Counted from the first letter of the stretch, positions 17,722 to 28,297 are shown. The stretch is DNA of 64,000 nucleotides from Candidatus Roizmanbacteria bacterium RIFCSPLOWO2_01_FULL_40_13 (GCA_001789745.1 MGAN01000004.1:1-64000); one strand, 5' to 3'. Notes: generated from the letters alone by a model not told the origin. Made by a program: numbers and translations.

Positions 17722-18630
17722 CTATACGCTCTTGGTTGAGTTTGCCACTGCCCACCTGGCATTCAGTTTGCTTTCTGTCCATCTTGCTCTTAATTTACAA
17801 TATAGATTAATCAAATAAATATATAAAGTTGAGATCGGATGCTTGAGAAAAATCAGAAATTGTGTTTTGTATAAAAGCATGATTGGAATGCTGGTTTCTT
17901 TACTGACTAACCCCTTGGGGAAATATTTTTCCATCCTCAAGGGTGAAGCGCGAAATCTGACATTCTGCTTTATATGGTCTCCGACATCCTGGGGAGAGCG
18001 ATAATCAACAATAGCCGTTGGAACAAATTTATATTTGTACCCTAAAGACAAACAGCATAAATAGCTAAACATGTCGTTGGCTATCATATCTTCCGGAATT
18101 CTCAATTTTTCAACCAGTTCCTTTTTGAAGGCTAAGATTCTGCCGTCAGCCGAGAAAACATTATTGCCCCCTCTTACTTTTTTTCGAAATTGTTGATATG
18201 CCTCAGTCGTCAGATTGATGGCATTTTCCGTAAAAGTGCTCCCTTTTACGGGTAAAGGGTTGCCGCCGCACATAGCAATTTTTGGCTCTTCCAGAAGACC
18301 TAAGATCATATCCCTTGCCACAAACCGGTGTGAATAGATGATATCGGAATCAGACTGCAATAATAAATCCGTATCAAGATTTTTATAAATCTCGTTAAGT
18401 CTGGCGGATTTGCCAATCCTCTCACTATGGTCTGTCACTCTGATTAAGTTTGATTTAAATGACTTGGCTATCTTTACGGTATGATCGGTTGACCCATCCG
18501 AAATCACCAGTATAGTCGAAATCTTAAATCCTTTTTCTTTCTGGTCTAACACAGATTCCAAAAATTTTTTGATATTTGCTTCTTCGTTACAGGCGATCGT
18601 TGCAATTGTTACGGTAGGTAATTTTTCCAT
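17722..18630 (-). CDS. Glycosyltransferase family 2
   Basis: TIACNEEANIKKFLESVLDQ, VISDGSTDHT, DSD. Confidence 0.85.
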   Translation of the reverse strand: MEKLPTVTIATIACNEEANIKKFLESVLDQKEKGFKISTILVISDGSTDHTVKIAKSFKSNLIRVTDHSERIGKSARLNEIYKNLDTDLLLQSDSDIIYSHRFVARDMILGLLEEPKIAMCGGNPLPVKGSTFTENAINLTTEAYQQFRKKVRGGNNVFSADGRILAFKKELVEKLRIPEDMIANDMFSYLCCLSLGYKYKFVPTAIVDYRSPQDVGDHIKQNVRFRASPLRMEKYFPKGLVSKETSIPIMLLYKTQFLIFLKHPISTLYIYLINLYCKLRARWTESKLNARWAVANSTKSV

Positions 18631-18639
18631 TTTTATATA

Positions 18640-20598
18640 TTAAAAAGTAACGGGTATGGGTTTTTTGGTCGACGTCACGGTGTCCCAAACTATGGCTTTT
18701 TTAGAATTTTGCTTTTTCCGGTGAACTTTCTTGACTGTATATTTTAGTACAAGCGCGCTTAAAAATAAAAACGGGTTCTGGCTAAAAGCCTTAACTACTG
18801 CCAATACCTTGTATTTCATCGGCATTTTATATTTGTCTTTTATCCAGCTGCCAAAAATCATCTCCATCTTCTTCCTGTCGGATCCTGTTCTTGTCGTTTG
18901 AGCGATGTAGTCTGCTAAATTGTTGGGTTTCCGATACAGGATAATGGCATTTTTGGCAAAAGCGAATTTTAGATTTCCTGCTTGGCTTAAAAGATATAAA
19001 TACCGTCCGTAGGAATGCACCTCGGGCGGAAAATCGACCTTACTGGCAAAATCTTTAGTTAACGCTATGCAGCAACCGCGGACATTGTGCAGATTATCGC
19101 CATTATTATAACCTATCCTGGCAAGATACCAGATGTAAATTCCGTAGTTTATAATTTTGCCGACTAATGTCCTGCTTTTTACCGGTTGGTTGTTTGCAGA
19201 CACCAACACGGTTTTTTCGTCAGCAAAACAATTCACTACTTCGGCTATTACCTCGCTTTTGCCTAGGACAATGTCTCCGTCTAAGGCCAGGGCAATGCCG
19301 CTTGTGTTAAGTCCAAAAAACTCCTCCAGCCTGTTGATTTTTCCCAACCTTTTGCCGTCGTCTATCAGACGAATAACCGGAAATTTTTCCGCCATTTTTT
19401 TGACCTTGCCGATTGTCTCATCTGTCGATCCGTCGTTTAATATATAAATTGTTTCCAGGCTATAGTTTAAGTCTTTTTGTCGAAGGATGGATTTTATTAA
19501 ATTCTCGATGTTCCCGGCTTCATTGAAAGCCGGTATTCCAATCGAAACGGATTTTTTTTGCTGGTGTTCAAACCTATTATTATTCTCAAATTTCTTAAAC
19601 TCTGGTTTTAGACAAAATTTAAAAAAGTCAATCCACCCAAGAATTATATTTTGGGAAAATCCTGATCCGGTTAAGCCGTGAGTTACGGAATTAATCGCAT
19701 AGGCCTGAAAAAGCTCACTGAAGTTTTTTCTCTTGCTGTTTCTCTTCACCAACTCCTGCAGAAGAAGCTGGGCAAAATTGCTTTCTTTATGCCTGCTCCA
19801 AAAATATCTTAATGTAGTAATATATTCGTGCAGTGGTTCGGAAAAAACCATCTGTTGAAAATCTATGAGATAATACTTGTCTCTGGTTTTAATAAAATTT
19901 TTAAAATGCAGGTCGCGATGAATGAGTGATGACTGATTATTTTTAATCATTATCGGTATCAGACGGAAAAAAATAAACGCTCCTTTTAAAAGATAAGGAA
20001 CGGCAAAGGGGTAAGTTAAAGCCGCCTTAACCCAAAGCAACGGGTAAAATAAAATATAATTTAGAGTGCTTCTTTGCGAAATTCTGGCTCTTTCTCTTTT
20101 TTTTAATTCGCTCCCTAGATATTTAAAATAATCGGCAGCGGTTAGGTACAAATCTAATTTTTCTTGAGATGTCAGGTTTTCTACAGTTTTACCCTCGACA
20201 TGTTCGATTAAAGCAACGAGCCTGTTTTTATCTTCATAAGCTGTAATCAGCCATGGAATAGCAATGTTTTTAAATCTGTCGGGGATGGAGTCTCCCGTTT
20301 TCTTTGTTACGGCGTTCAGGATCTTATACATCTCGATTTCATTGAGGAGCGAATAGTAGTGATACCCTTTTATGTTAGCCCGCTTCATCTTGGCAAAGGC
20401 TTTTTTACCGCTACCGTCTTGATAAAGGGCCAACTGGTATGACTTGCGCGGTCCTACTTTCTTTACTCTTTTAACAAAATAATAATTTCCGATTTCGGCT
20501 GGGAAAACAGGCTGCTTTGCTTTTTGAAACTTTTTCAAAAATTCAGCCAACACGGTCATAAGCAACATCGTGAATAAGTCGTACGGTCTGCTTTTCAT
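18640..20598 (-). CDS. Sugar/lipopolysaccharide kinase-like domain fused to GT2
   Basis: Kinase motif LIHRDLHFKNFIKTRDKYYLIDFQQM in N-terminal half; GIPAFNEAGNIENLIKSIL, LNDGSTDET, DGD in C-terminal half. Confidence 0.78.
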   Translation of the reverse strand: MKSRPYDLFTMLLMTVLAEFLKKFQKAKQPVFPAEIGNYYFVKRVKKVGPRKSYQLALYQDGSGKKAFAKMKRANIKGYHYYSLLNEIEMYKILNAVTKKTGDSIPDRFKNIAIPWLITAYEDKNRLVALIEHVEGKTVENLTSQEKLDLYLTAADYFKYLGSELKKRERARISQRSTLNYILFYPLLWVKAALTYPFAVPYLLKGAFIFFRLIPIMIKNNQSSLIHRDLHFKNFIKTRDKYYLIDFQQMVFSEPLHEYITTLRYFWSRHKESNFAQLLLQELVKRNSKRKNFSELFQAYAINSVTHGLTGSGFSQNIILGWIDFFKFCLKPEFKKFENNNRFEHQQKKSVSIGIPAFNEAGNIENLIKSILRQKDLNYSLETIYILNDGSTDETIGKVKKMAEKFPVIRLIDDGKRLGKINRLEEFFGLNTSGIALALDGDIVLGKSEVIAEVVNCFADEKTVLVSANNQPVKSRTLVGKIINYGIYIWYLARIGYNNGDNLHNVRGCCIALTKDFASKVDFPPEVHSYGRYLYLLSQAGNLKFAFAKNAIILYRKPNNLADYIAQTTRTGSDRKKMEMIFGSWIKDKYKMPMKYKVLAVVKAFSQNPFLFLSALVLKYTVKKVHRKKQNSKKAIVWDTVTSTKKPIPVTF

Positions 20599-21986
20599 AG
20601 CTGTCTTAATCTTAAAAATACTAAAAAATTATGCTCCAGAATTTTTATCCGGTTGGCGAAGATGTGAAATGTGATTGATAATCCCAGATGAAGCATCCAG
20701 ATAATTGACATGACGGCTGCAATCTGGGCAAAGCTCTGGTGATATAAAAAAATAAATATAATCTGAAAAAAAACTAAGAAAGTTGTGGCAATGGTGAAAC
20801 TATAGACCTTTTTTACCAAATAATAATTGACCAGAACCCTGGATATCGTATAGCACATCATGCCAAAAGCAAACCAAGGCAGGTATGGAGTAATCGCCAG
20901 TGCTTTCTCTCCATACAGGATTGGGATCGAGATAGTACCAAATAGACCGAAACTTATATAACCGATAACCGCTAGAATTGTTGTAGCTGTCAAGATTAAA
21001 TATAATGTCTTTTTCGAGTCTTTTTTAGCTCCTTCTTTGCGACTGATTAAAGGTATAATAAAAGGTGTAGTCAATCCACCTAAAAAATATATCATCTTGC
21101 CGACCAGAGAAATTAAGGCGTATTTACCTGCGTCAACAGAGGCTAAATAGTGGTTAGCCATTAAAATATCAAAAGACGAGAAAGCTCTCGAAGAAAAACC
21201 TGTAAAAAGAGAAGCCCCGAAAAATTTGACGGGAAAAGTCTGTAACTTTTTATTCTGATTCTGATCGGTCTTTTTTACTTTTTTACTCAATACCAATATC
21301 CAGCCGACGATAAATGTAGCCAAAAAAGCAATTGGAATCGCAGCAAATGACCAAAATTTAAGTCCGAGCAAAACCAGGACGAGTATCGTTGCCAATTTTA
21401 CAGCCGGATCAACCAAATTCAGGATCGCTAGCCCCGCAAAATTAAATCTGGCCGAAATTAGTGCTCTGTCGGCTGCATTAGCCAAGCCAACCAGCAGAAC
21501 CAATCCAAACAAAATTATTAACCACGGAGTTTCAGCATCGAAAAACTTAGTCAGAAAAGGAGTGAATGTAAACCAAACTATAGCCATGGCAGAGGAGAGA
21601 ATCAATGCCAGCCTTCTTGCGTATCTCCAAAAACTAAATCCGGCGCTTTCGCCGTATTTTCCAATTAAAAAAGCGCTTCGGTAGTTTGAGGTAGTAGAAT
21701 ATGAACCAAAGAGAATTGAGGCAAAAGACTGAAATCCCCCCATCAGTCCGATTAAAGCGAAGTTTTCGAAACTCAAGACCCTGCCCAAATAAGCATTAAA
21801 GAAGAAATTAAGCAAATTTCCTATGAATGAAGCGCTAACTAAATATACCCCGCCCAAGTAAGTACTTTTGCTTTTAATCAATCCTAGCAGTTTTCTTCTG
21901 AATCTGCCCGGAAATCTGAAATTACTCTCCGATTCTTCAATCTCAACTACCGCTCTGGCAATTTTTTCTGGAGCTTTTTTTACCAT
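20595..21986 (-). CDS. Polysaccharide flippase (Wzx/MOP-like)
   Basis: Multi-TM; flippase-like layout; likely start MVKKAPEK. Confidence 0.7.
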   Translation of the reverse strand: MVKKAPEKIARAVVEIEESESNFRFPGRFRRKLLGLIKSKSTYLGGVYLVSASFIGNLLNFFFNAYLGRVLSFENFALIGLMGGFQSFASILFGSYSTTSNYRSAFLIGKYGESAGFSFWRYARRLALILSSAMAIVWFTFTPFLTKFFDAETPWLIILFGLVLLVGLANAADRALISARFNFAGLAILNLVDPAVKLATILVLVLLGLKFWSFAAIPIAFLATFIVGWILVLSKKVKKTDQNQNKKLQTFPVKFFGASLFTGFSSRAFSSFDILMANHYLASVDAGKYALISLVGKMIYFLGGLTTPFIIPLISRKEGAKKDSKKTLYLILTATTILAVIGYISFGLFGTISIPILYGEKALAITPYLPWFAFGMMCYTISRVLVNYYLVKKVYSFTIATTFLVFFQIIFIFLYHQSFAQIAAVMSIIWMLHLGLSITFHIFANRIKILEHNFLVFLRLRQL

Positions 21987-21988
21987 AT

Positions 21989-22900
21989 TTATAATTTCTT
22001 CGAACTTAATGATATATCCCAAATCTGGCTTTGTCTGACAAACTGAGAAGTTAATTTCAGATAAACTTCAAGTAAGAGGTAAAAAACAAGCTCGAATGGA
22101 TGAAGCAGTATTACCGGCAAAGATCTCATTCCCGCCAATAAAATATCGCCGACTGGAATTCGCGTGAAGCTTCTCACAAAGTCTGGAGCAAACAATCTCT
22201 CCATTTCTTTTTCGGAAGAAAAAAAACGCACGCTCTGCTTCTGATGATCCTTCAGCGTCTCTGGCAATCTGTACCAGACAATTGCTTCGGGAACATAACA
22301 ATATTTTAAGTTGAATTCCTTGCATTTTAGATAAACATACATGTCATTGCCTACCGAAACCGGCAAATGTAATTTTTTATAAAAATTATAGGCAAGCGCT
22401 CGTGCTCGACCATGACATGTATAGATGTTGTCTCCTTTGTTAAAGCTGGAAAAGAGTCGATGTTTTATCTGCATGCTGACGTTAAGGACTTTAGCAAATA
22501 AGGACCTTGGCTTAAGTTCGGCATAATATGCGCCTGCCAGAGAGGCTTGTTTTTCTTTTAGGGAAATGGCTATTTTTTCCAGAAAAAAACTGTCCTTAAT
22601 TCTGACGTCGGCATCCAACAATACAAGTATGTCTCCTTCTGCTGCCTGTATAATTTGATTTAAGCCTCTTGCCGCTCCCTGTCTGTCTTTATTGTCTATA
22701 AGTTTAATTTTGGGCTCTGAAAAAGAGTTTATAACAGCAATGGTGTTATCGTCAGAACCATCTGATGAGATGATTATTTCTTTCGCAAAAAATTTTGTAT
22801 TTTTTTGTTTCAATAAATTCTTCAATAAATTACCAATATTTTCTGCTTCGTTATAGGCGGGAATTCCAACTGTTATAGAACTAAGTTTTGTATTTTTCAT
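21989..22900 (-). CDS. Glycosyltransferase family 2
   Basis: GIPAYNEAENIGNLLKNLL, SSDGSDDNT, LDADVR. Confidence 0.85.
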   Translation of the reverse strand: MKNTKLSSITVGIPAYNEAENIGNLLKNLLKQKNTKFFAKEIIISSDGSDDNTIAVINSFSEPKIKLIDNKDRQGAARGLNQIIQAAEGDILVLLDADVRIKDSFFLEKIAISLKEKQASLAGAYYAELKPRSLFAKVLNVSMQIKHRLFSSFNKGDNIYTCHGRARALAYNFYKKLHLPVSVGNDMYVYLKCKEFNLKYCYVPEAIVWYRLPETLKDHQKQSVRFFSSEKEMERLFAPDFVRSFTRIPVGDILLAGMRSLPVILLHPFELVFYLLLEVYLKLTSQFVRQSQIWDISLSSKKL

Positions 22901-23002
22901 AAGTTGAAACTCCCTGTGCTTGCGCTCAGGGAATCTTAGACTAACGCTTCGTCAGGAGTTGAAATCCTGCCGAAGCGAAAATGCCGCTCTTCGTCTCCGG
23001 GC

Positions 23003-25987
23003 TTACGCCAAGGTAGAATTTCGCGAAGGCGGATTAAATAATTTCATACTCTTATCCGCGCTTTTTTGCCAATCGAAGTTTTTCGCCCACTCTAAAGCCC
23101 TTTTGGAAAATTCGTTTCTTAAGTTATTATCTTTTATCAGTAACTCAATCTTTTGAGCGATTTCCTCGACGCTGCCGTAAGGAACCAAAAAACCGCTGTG
23201 GGGATTAAGTACCGAATCGCGAAGGCCCGGTACATCTGATGCCACAACCGGAGTCCCGCAAGCATTGGCCTCAATCGATGTTATCCCGAATCCCTCCATC
23301 ATTGACGGATTGACAAAAACCCATGACCTCTGGTAGAGTCTAACCTTTTCTTCTTCGCTTACTTTTCCTCTAAATTCTATTTTATCCAAAACCCCTATTC
23401 TTTTTGCCAGATTCATCAGCCCCTTTTTTTCTTCACCAAATCCCGCGATAACAAATCTAGCCATAGGTATAAACTTAAGTATTTTTTTGGCGCTGCGGAT
23501 CAAAATATGCAAACTTTTATAGAACTGCAGTCTTCCGATATAAATGATCAAGGGTGAATTGCTTTTAACTCCGGGTTTAAATTTGTCAAGATCTACGCCG
23601 TTGTAGATAATCACGGGTTCGATTTTTGTCAGTCGTTTATCCATTATCTCTTTTTTTGAGGATGGTGAAACAGTAATAATCTGTACTTTTCTATAAACAT
23701 AAGGCATCAACCCCAACTCCAAAAACTCTGCCAGCCCCGCCATCGGGGCAATCAAACTTTTGCGAAAGACTTCCTGATGGATATGATGAATGAGTAAAAA
23801 TTTCTTTTCTTTGGCATACAATGGCGTGAAAAAAGGAATTCCGTTCTCGCAATCTATGATGATATCGAAATTGCCTCTGAATTTCAGAAGATAATAAATA
23901 AATCCCCAAAGATATACCGTGTAAAATCCGCCTCTTCGGACTATCCAAACTCCGTCGATAGCTTCATTTCGCATGCAGTGTCCGTCGTTGCCGCAAAACA
24001 AAGTAACCATGTGACCTGCCTTAACCCAACGCTTGGCTAATTCGTGCGTATAAACCTCGGCGCCTCCGGCAAATTTGTGTTTTGTGTCACGCCAATTAAA
24101 AATTAAAATTCTCTTTTTCTGCCTTTTTTCTTGTTTTAATTTTTGCGGTTCAAATTTTAAGACGTCAAACAGGTCAATTAAGTTTCGGCCAATAAATATA
24201 GCTTTTACTGTCAGGTAACGGAAGATTCCGTAGATAAAATTACCCGATGATCTTTTTTTGGGAATAGGTTGAAAGTATTCATTATTAAAACTTTTGTTCG
24301 CAACACCTGTTTCGGGAGCGAAGCTTCTGGCAATGAGTTTTTTCTTTATAATTTCTGTTGCTTGCTGCATTGTTTTTTCATCTTCGTAGTGAAATCCGTG
24401 TACAGTCTTAGGCCAGAAGTGAGGGCGCCGGATTAACTGGATTATGGCTTTCCAGGCGGCAATACTCATAAAAACCCAGTAAAAAGGAATCAGGTAGACG
24501 TATTTGACCAGATCGTATTGCCCGCGTCTGACACAGGCTATCATGTAGTAATACATGTAGAGGAAGTTGCCGAAAACCAAAGAAAAAGTGCCCAGATAAA
24601 GTATTATTCCCGGGAAAAACTGCTCGATAAAAGGACCCGTAATCGGCCGAAAGGCAAAATAGGCAATGGTGGTCAGCCACATCAGCGGGTTGAAAAACAT
24701 GAATAATACCTTGCCTCCGATAAAAATCTGGAAGATCAGGTGCTTGAAATGGGAATTATTTTTGACAAAACCATTCTTATCTCTTGTGTGGACAAGATAG
24801 GTTTGGATATAGCCTTTGATCCAGCGGGTCCGCTGTGCAAACCAGTTATTGACATCGCTGTTGGCCTCTTCGAGAGTATCGGAGTTGATGATGGCGGTAT
24901 GATAACCGTGCTTCACCAGCCGCATCCCCAGATCTGCGTCCTCGGTGACATTGAATGAATCCCAACCCTTAAGCTTTTTCAAATCTGCCGTTCTAAAGTG
25001 ATTTGAGGTTCCGCCCAAAGGAATTGGAGCATAAAGTGACTGTAGTCCGGTCAAGACCAGATCAAACCAGAGCGCGTATTCTGCCGTAAAAATACGGGTC
25101 AGCAGATTCTGCTTGGGATTGTAGAAATTCAGCTTGGCCTGCATGCAGACCGTATCGGAGCTGGATTTTTTAAATGCAAGGATTACCTTCTTGAGTTGAT
25201 CCGGGTCCGGTATATCCTCGGCGTCATAAACTACGATATATTCGCCGCGGGCTTTCTTTAAACCGTAATTAAGAGCCTTAGGTTTGGTCTTGGGCAACGA
25301 GTGGGGGACGATGACGACCTCAAAATAATCCGGTAGCTGGTATTTCTGGATATATTCTTTAGTTTGCTTATCGTCTTCTTCCAAAAGCAGCATCACCTGC
25401 AGTTTATCCTTAGGGTAATCCAGTCTTGACATGGCAGTAATAAACTGCGGTACGACCTCCCACTCGCGATACAGCGGACAAAGAATTGTATATTTAGGAA
25501 GTTTTTTGTCAGCCAATTTTTTCAATTCCGGTTCGTTAATCTTGACTTGAGGATTTTTGGTAAAACCTCGAAACACCAGGTACAAGTTCAGTAACAAATC
25601 GACAAAGTATGCGATGGTGATCCCGGCTATAATAATTACCGCTGTAAAAAGCCAATCAAAAATGAAACCGGTAATTATCGTGACAGCAATGAGCAATAGA
25701 ATTAATTTCTGATCCGGTATCAAAGTCTTAAAAGCGCTTTGCTGATAGGGAAGATCGCTGTGGTGGATAAATTCCTGTCCTTTGTAATAAAATCCCTTGC
25801 CTTTCCTTTTAGCTACAGGAGGCGTAAATGAAATAGGTTTGTGAGTGAGTTTAAATTTGAAGATGGAAAAAATTCTTTTAATTTTATCAATTAAGAATCG
25901 GTTTGTTGTCTTTTGATCTTTTACTACAGGTTTAAATATGGATCTTACTTTTTTTATATAGTTTGATAGATTAGGACTTATTTTCAT
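23003..25987 (-). CDS. Fused GT2 (cellulose synthase-like) and GT4 glycosyltransferase
   Basis: GT2: CPLYREWEVVPQF, DAEDIPD, EDADLG, QRTRW and TMs; GT4: AGGAEVYTHELAKRW, YIGRLQFYKS, NPSMMEGFGITSIEA. Confidence 0.85.
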   Translation of the reverse strand: MKISPNLSNYIKKVRSIFKPVVKDQKTTNRFLIDKIKRIFSIFKFKLTHKPISFTPPVAKRKGKGFYYKGQEFIHHSDLPYQQSAFKTLIPDQKLILLLIAVTIITGFIFDWLFTAVIIIAGITIAYFVDLLLNLYLVFRGFTKNPQVKINEPELKKLADKKLPKYTILCPLYREWEVVPQFITAMSRLDYPKDKLQVMLLLEEDDKQTKEYIQKYQLPDYFEVVIVPHSLPKTKPKALNYGLKKARGEYIVVYDAEDIPDPDQLKKVILAFKKSSSDTVCMQAKLNFYNPKQNLLTRIFTAEYALWFDLVLTGLQSLYAPIPLGGTSNHFRTADLKKLKGWDSFNVTEDADLGMRLVKHGYHTAIINSDTLEEANSDVNNWFAQRTRWIKGYIQTYLVHTRDKNGFVKNNSHFKHLIFQIFIGGKVLFMFFNPLMWLTTIAYFAFRPITGPFIEQFFPGIILYLGTFSLVFGNFLYMYYYMIACVRRGQYDLVKYVYLIPFYWVFMSIAAWKAIIQLIRRPHFWPKTVHGFHYEDEKTMQQATEIIKKKLIARSFAPETGVANKSFNNEYFQPIPKKRSSGNFIYGIFRYLTVKAIFIGRNLIDLFDVLKFEPQKLKQEKRQKKRILIFNWRDTKHKFAGGAEVYTHELAKRWVKAGHMVTLFCGNDGHCMRNEAIDGVWIVRRGGFYTVYLWGFIYYLLKFRGNFDIIIDCENGIPFFTPLYAKEKKFLLIHHIHQEVFRKSLIAPMAGLAEFLELGLMPYVYRKVQIITVSPSSKKEIMDKRLTKIEPVIIYNGVDLDKFKPGVKSNSPLIIYIGRLQFYKSLHILIRSAKKILKFIPMARFVIAGFGEEKKGLMNLAKRIGVLDKIEFRGKVSEEEKVRLYQRSWVFVNPSMMEGFGITSIEANACGTPVVASDVPGLRDSVLNPHSGFLVPYGSVEEIAQKIELLIKDNNLRNEFSKRALEWAKNFDWQKSADKSMKLFNPPSRNSTLA

Positions 25988-26152
25988 ACTTACTATAAGC
26001 TATAAGGTTAGCCGGTTAAAATGCGTTATTATACACGATTTATACCTATAAATCAATCTTATGTAGTACTTTTAAACAGTTTGAACAGGTTTGAATAAGT
26101 GATTTTTATCACGTTCTTCTCAAATGTGATATTTATTCGATTTTTTCTAAAA

Positions 26153-26710
26153 CTAGAGGTCTTTTACCTGTAAACTTATTTCGTTTTTTGGAGACGCGAT
26201 TACTACCAGCCTCTTCCCGTCAAACAAGCCGATACAGGTGTAAAGCGTGAGTCTCCGATCATCCGTAGGATTGAGAATCCTAACGTCTCTGGGTGAAACT
26301 ACCGCAATTTTTTCAACTTTAAATTCTTTTTCTTTATTGTCTTCAAATTTAATCTTGATCGACTGATTTACTTTTACTTTGGCAAGATTTCCCAAAAGAT
26401 TAGTCCAGTTGTGACCGTATAAAATACTGTTCCCCCTCTCACCCGGTATAGCAGAGGCAGCAAACCATGACACTCCTTGGGTTGTAGATTCCCATTTGTT
26501 CTTTTCAACCTTTGCCGGGTAGATTGGAAGCTCAATTTCTGCATCAGGGATTGTAATTCTAACCGGTCTGAATCCCTGCACTTTACTGTTCTCAACCTGC
26601 GGTGCTTTTGCAAAATTAAGTCTTGCCGGATTATTTCTTTGCCAAAGAAGAACTAGTGCAAAAACTATGCATATAACTCCAAGTGATAAAAAAAATCTTG
26701 ATAAACTCAT
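26153..26710 (-). CDS. Sortase
   Basis: YGHNWTN His motif, TLYTC catalytic Cys motif, KRLVV; N-terminal TM. Confidence 0.85.
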   Translation of the reverse strand: MSLSRFFLSLGVICIVFALVLLWQRNNPARLNFAKAPQVENSKVQGFRPVRITIPDAEIELPIYPAKVEKNKWESTTQGVSWFAASAIPGERGNSILYGHNWTNLLGNLAKVKVNQSIKIKFEDNKEKEFKVEKIAVVSPRDVRILNPTDDRRLTLYTCIGLFDGKRLVVIASPKNEISLQVKDL

Positions 26711-26761
26711 GTTGGATAATTGGATTTTGAATTTGATTAGAATTTTTGGTTAATTAGAAAT

Positions 26762-27313
26762 TTAAACCCGCTTTACTCTAAGAAGATATCCAATCATTAA
26801 TGAGAGAAGGCCAATTAGAAGGAAACTGTAAATTAACCCAATGTTTCCCGTCGCTGCCAACCCTAATATATCGCCGACTGTTGCTCCACCTCCTATAGCA
26901 CGACAGGTATAGTCGTAATTCTTGGCCAGGTAAGCAACCGGGTCAAGTCCCCAAGCCAGTCCGTCGGGGACGAATGTCCAGCCTTGGGTTTTGAAGTCTT
27001 CGATCTCACCGGAAGTGAGTGCCGGAATCTTCCACCAATTGGTCTGAATTCCCCCTGCGCCCGTCTCCGGACAAAAACACTGCGTCAAATTGCCGTCCGA
27101 AAGAGAGTAGACTTTATCACTGCCGGTATACGGCTCTATCTTCCCGGGAATTCCGTGGGTTCCCGACGGGTAGCTAACCTTAAGATTGCCTTCAGGATCA
27201 GAACAGGATGGAAAACGGGGAGGAATGCCAACGGCAGATACAGAAGTTGCAAAAACGGTTAAGAAAACTGCCAATGAGAACAAAATTTGTGCTAGGAAAT
27301 TTTTATTTAACAT
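26762..27313 (-). CDS. Secreted protein with LAATG motif and C-terminal TM; putative sortase substrate
   Basis: Signal peptide; LGLAATGNIGLIYSFLLIGLLSLMIGYLLRVKRV tail, next to the sortase. Confidence 0.65.
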   Translation of the reverse strand: MLNKNFLAQILFSLAVFLTVFATSVSAVGIPPRFPSCSDPEGNLKVSYPSGTHGIPGKIEPYTGSDKVYSLSDGNLTQCFCPETGAGGIQTNWWKIPALTSGEIEDFKTQGWTFVPDGLAWGLDPVAYLAKNYDYTCRAIGGGATVGDILGLAATGNIGLIYSFLLIGLLSLMIGYLLRVKRV

Positions 27314-27699
27314 TTTCTTCTTATAAAAATTTACTAGCGGATTATATCATATTTAGGTTATCAAGTCAATTACTTAGACCATTTTATATAGTATCGATTC
27401 TTATAATCTAATTAATAAGCTAACTAATTAACCTTCTGTCTTTTTTATTTTTATATAGGTTAAATAAAGTATTTAATTTCTTGATATATTAAATTATCAT
27501 TCTACCTATTTTGACCTCTTGACAGAATTTTTCAACCCTCCTACTATCGATTTATAAAGTTTTTTTCCATTATTGCTCGGAGCTCCAAACTAATCTAATC
27601 TGTTATTTTAATGTGTGGTAAATCTTCCCGCGCAGCTTTTTTTTAAGTCAATAAAAATTTATCAATTTGCAATAGGTTATAGAAAGGAAGTGATAAAAA

Positions 27700-28260
27700 A
27701 TGAATAAATCGATCTTCATGAGCATCTTATCAATCTTCACCGTAGTCGTCCTGGTCGGAGGAGTAACTTTTGCCTTATTCTCTTCTGCCGCAAGTAATAA
27801 CAATAATACCTTTGGCGCAGGTACTTTGACTTTAAGCATTAATACTATATCCGGTTCAGGCTCAACCGCTATCTTTTCGGTTTCAGATCTTGATCCGGGA
27901 GAAATGACCGATGTTCAAAAATTGGATTTGAAGAATGGGGGTACGGTTGATGCATCTGATGTTAAATTAACCAGTATCGTCGTAAACCCTACGCCAGCGA
28001 CGCCAAATCTCGGAGATAAACTGATTCTAACCCTTTACAACGACGCAAATAACAATAACTCATATGACGCTGGTATAGATCTTCCCATTGACACTGGCGC
28101 GTTAACATCTTTAGGATGGGCTGATCGTTCACTCGGATTTGGGCTTACAGGTGGAGAATTACATACTATATTTGCAAAAATACTTTTTGATTCAAGCGCT
28201 GATGATGCTTATCAAGGCACAAGTGTTGATTTCGCTTTTAATTTCTTGGCAAGCCAATAA
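27700..28260 (+). CDS. TasA/CalY (camelysin)-like fibre protein
   Basis: MNKSIFMSILSIFTVVVLVGGVTFALFSSAASNNNNTFGAGTLTLSIN...; followed by a SipW-like peptidase. Confidence 0.75.
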   Translation: MNKSIFMSILSIFTVVVLVGGVTFALFSSAASNNNNTFGAGTLTLSINTISGSGSTAIFSVSDLDPGEMTDVQKLDLKNGGTVDASDVKLTSIVVNPTPATPNLGDKLILTLYNDANNNNSYDAGIDLPIDTGALTSLGWADRSLGFGLTGGELHTIFAKILFDSSADDAYQGTSVDFAFNFLASQ

Positions 28261-28273
28261 TTTTCATAATCTG

Positions 28274-28297
28274 AGGAGGGGGCGGTCTTGCCCCCTC
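28274..28297. other. GC-rich hairpin GGAGGGGGC-GGTCTT-GCCCCCTCC
   Basis: 9-bp perfect stem between tasA-like and sipW-like genes; no T-run. Confidence 0.55.

Noticed and set aside
27314-27699. Riboswitch upstream of the tasA-like gene
   Set aside because: Long AT-rich intergenic region, but no recognised aptamer consensus seen by eye.
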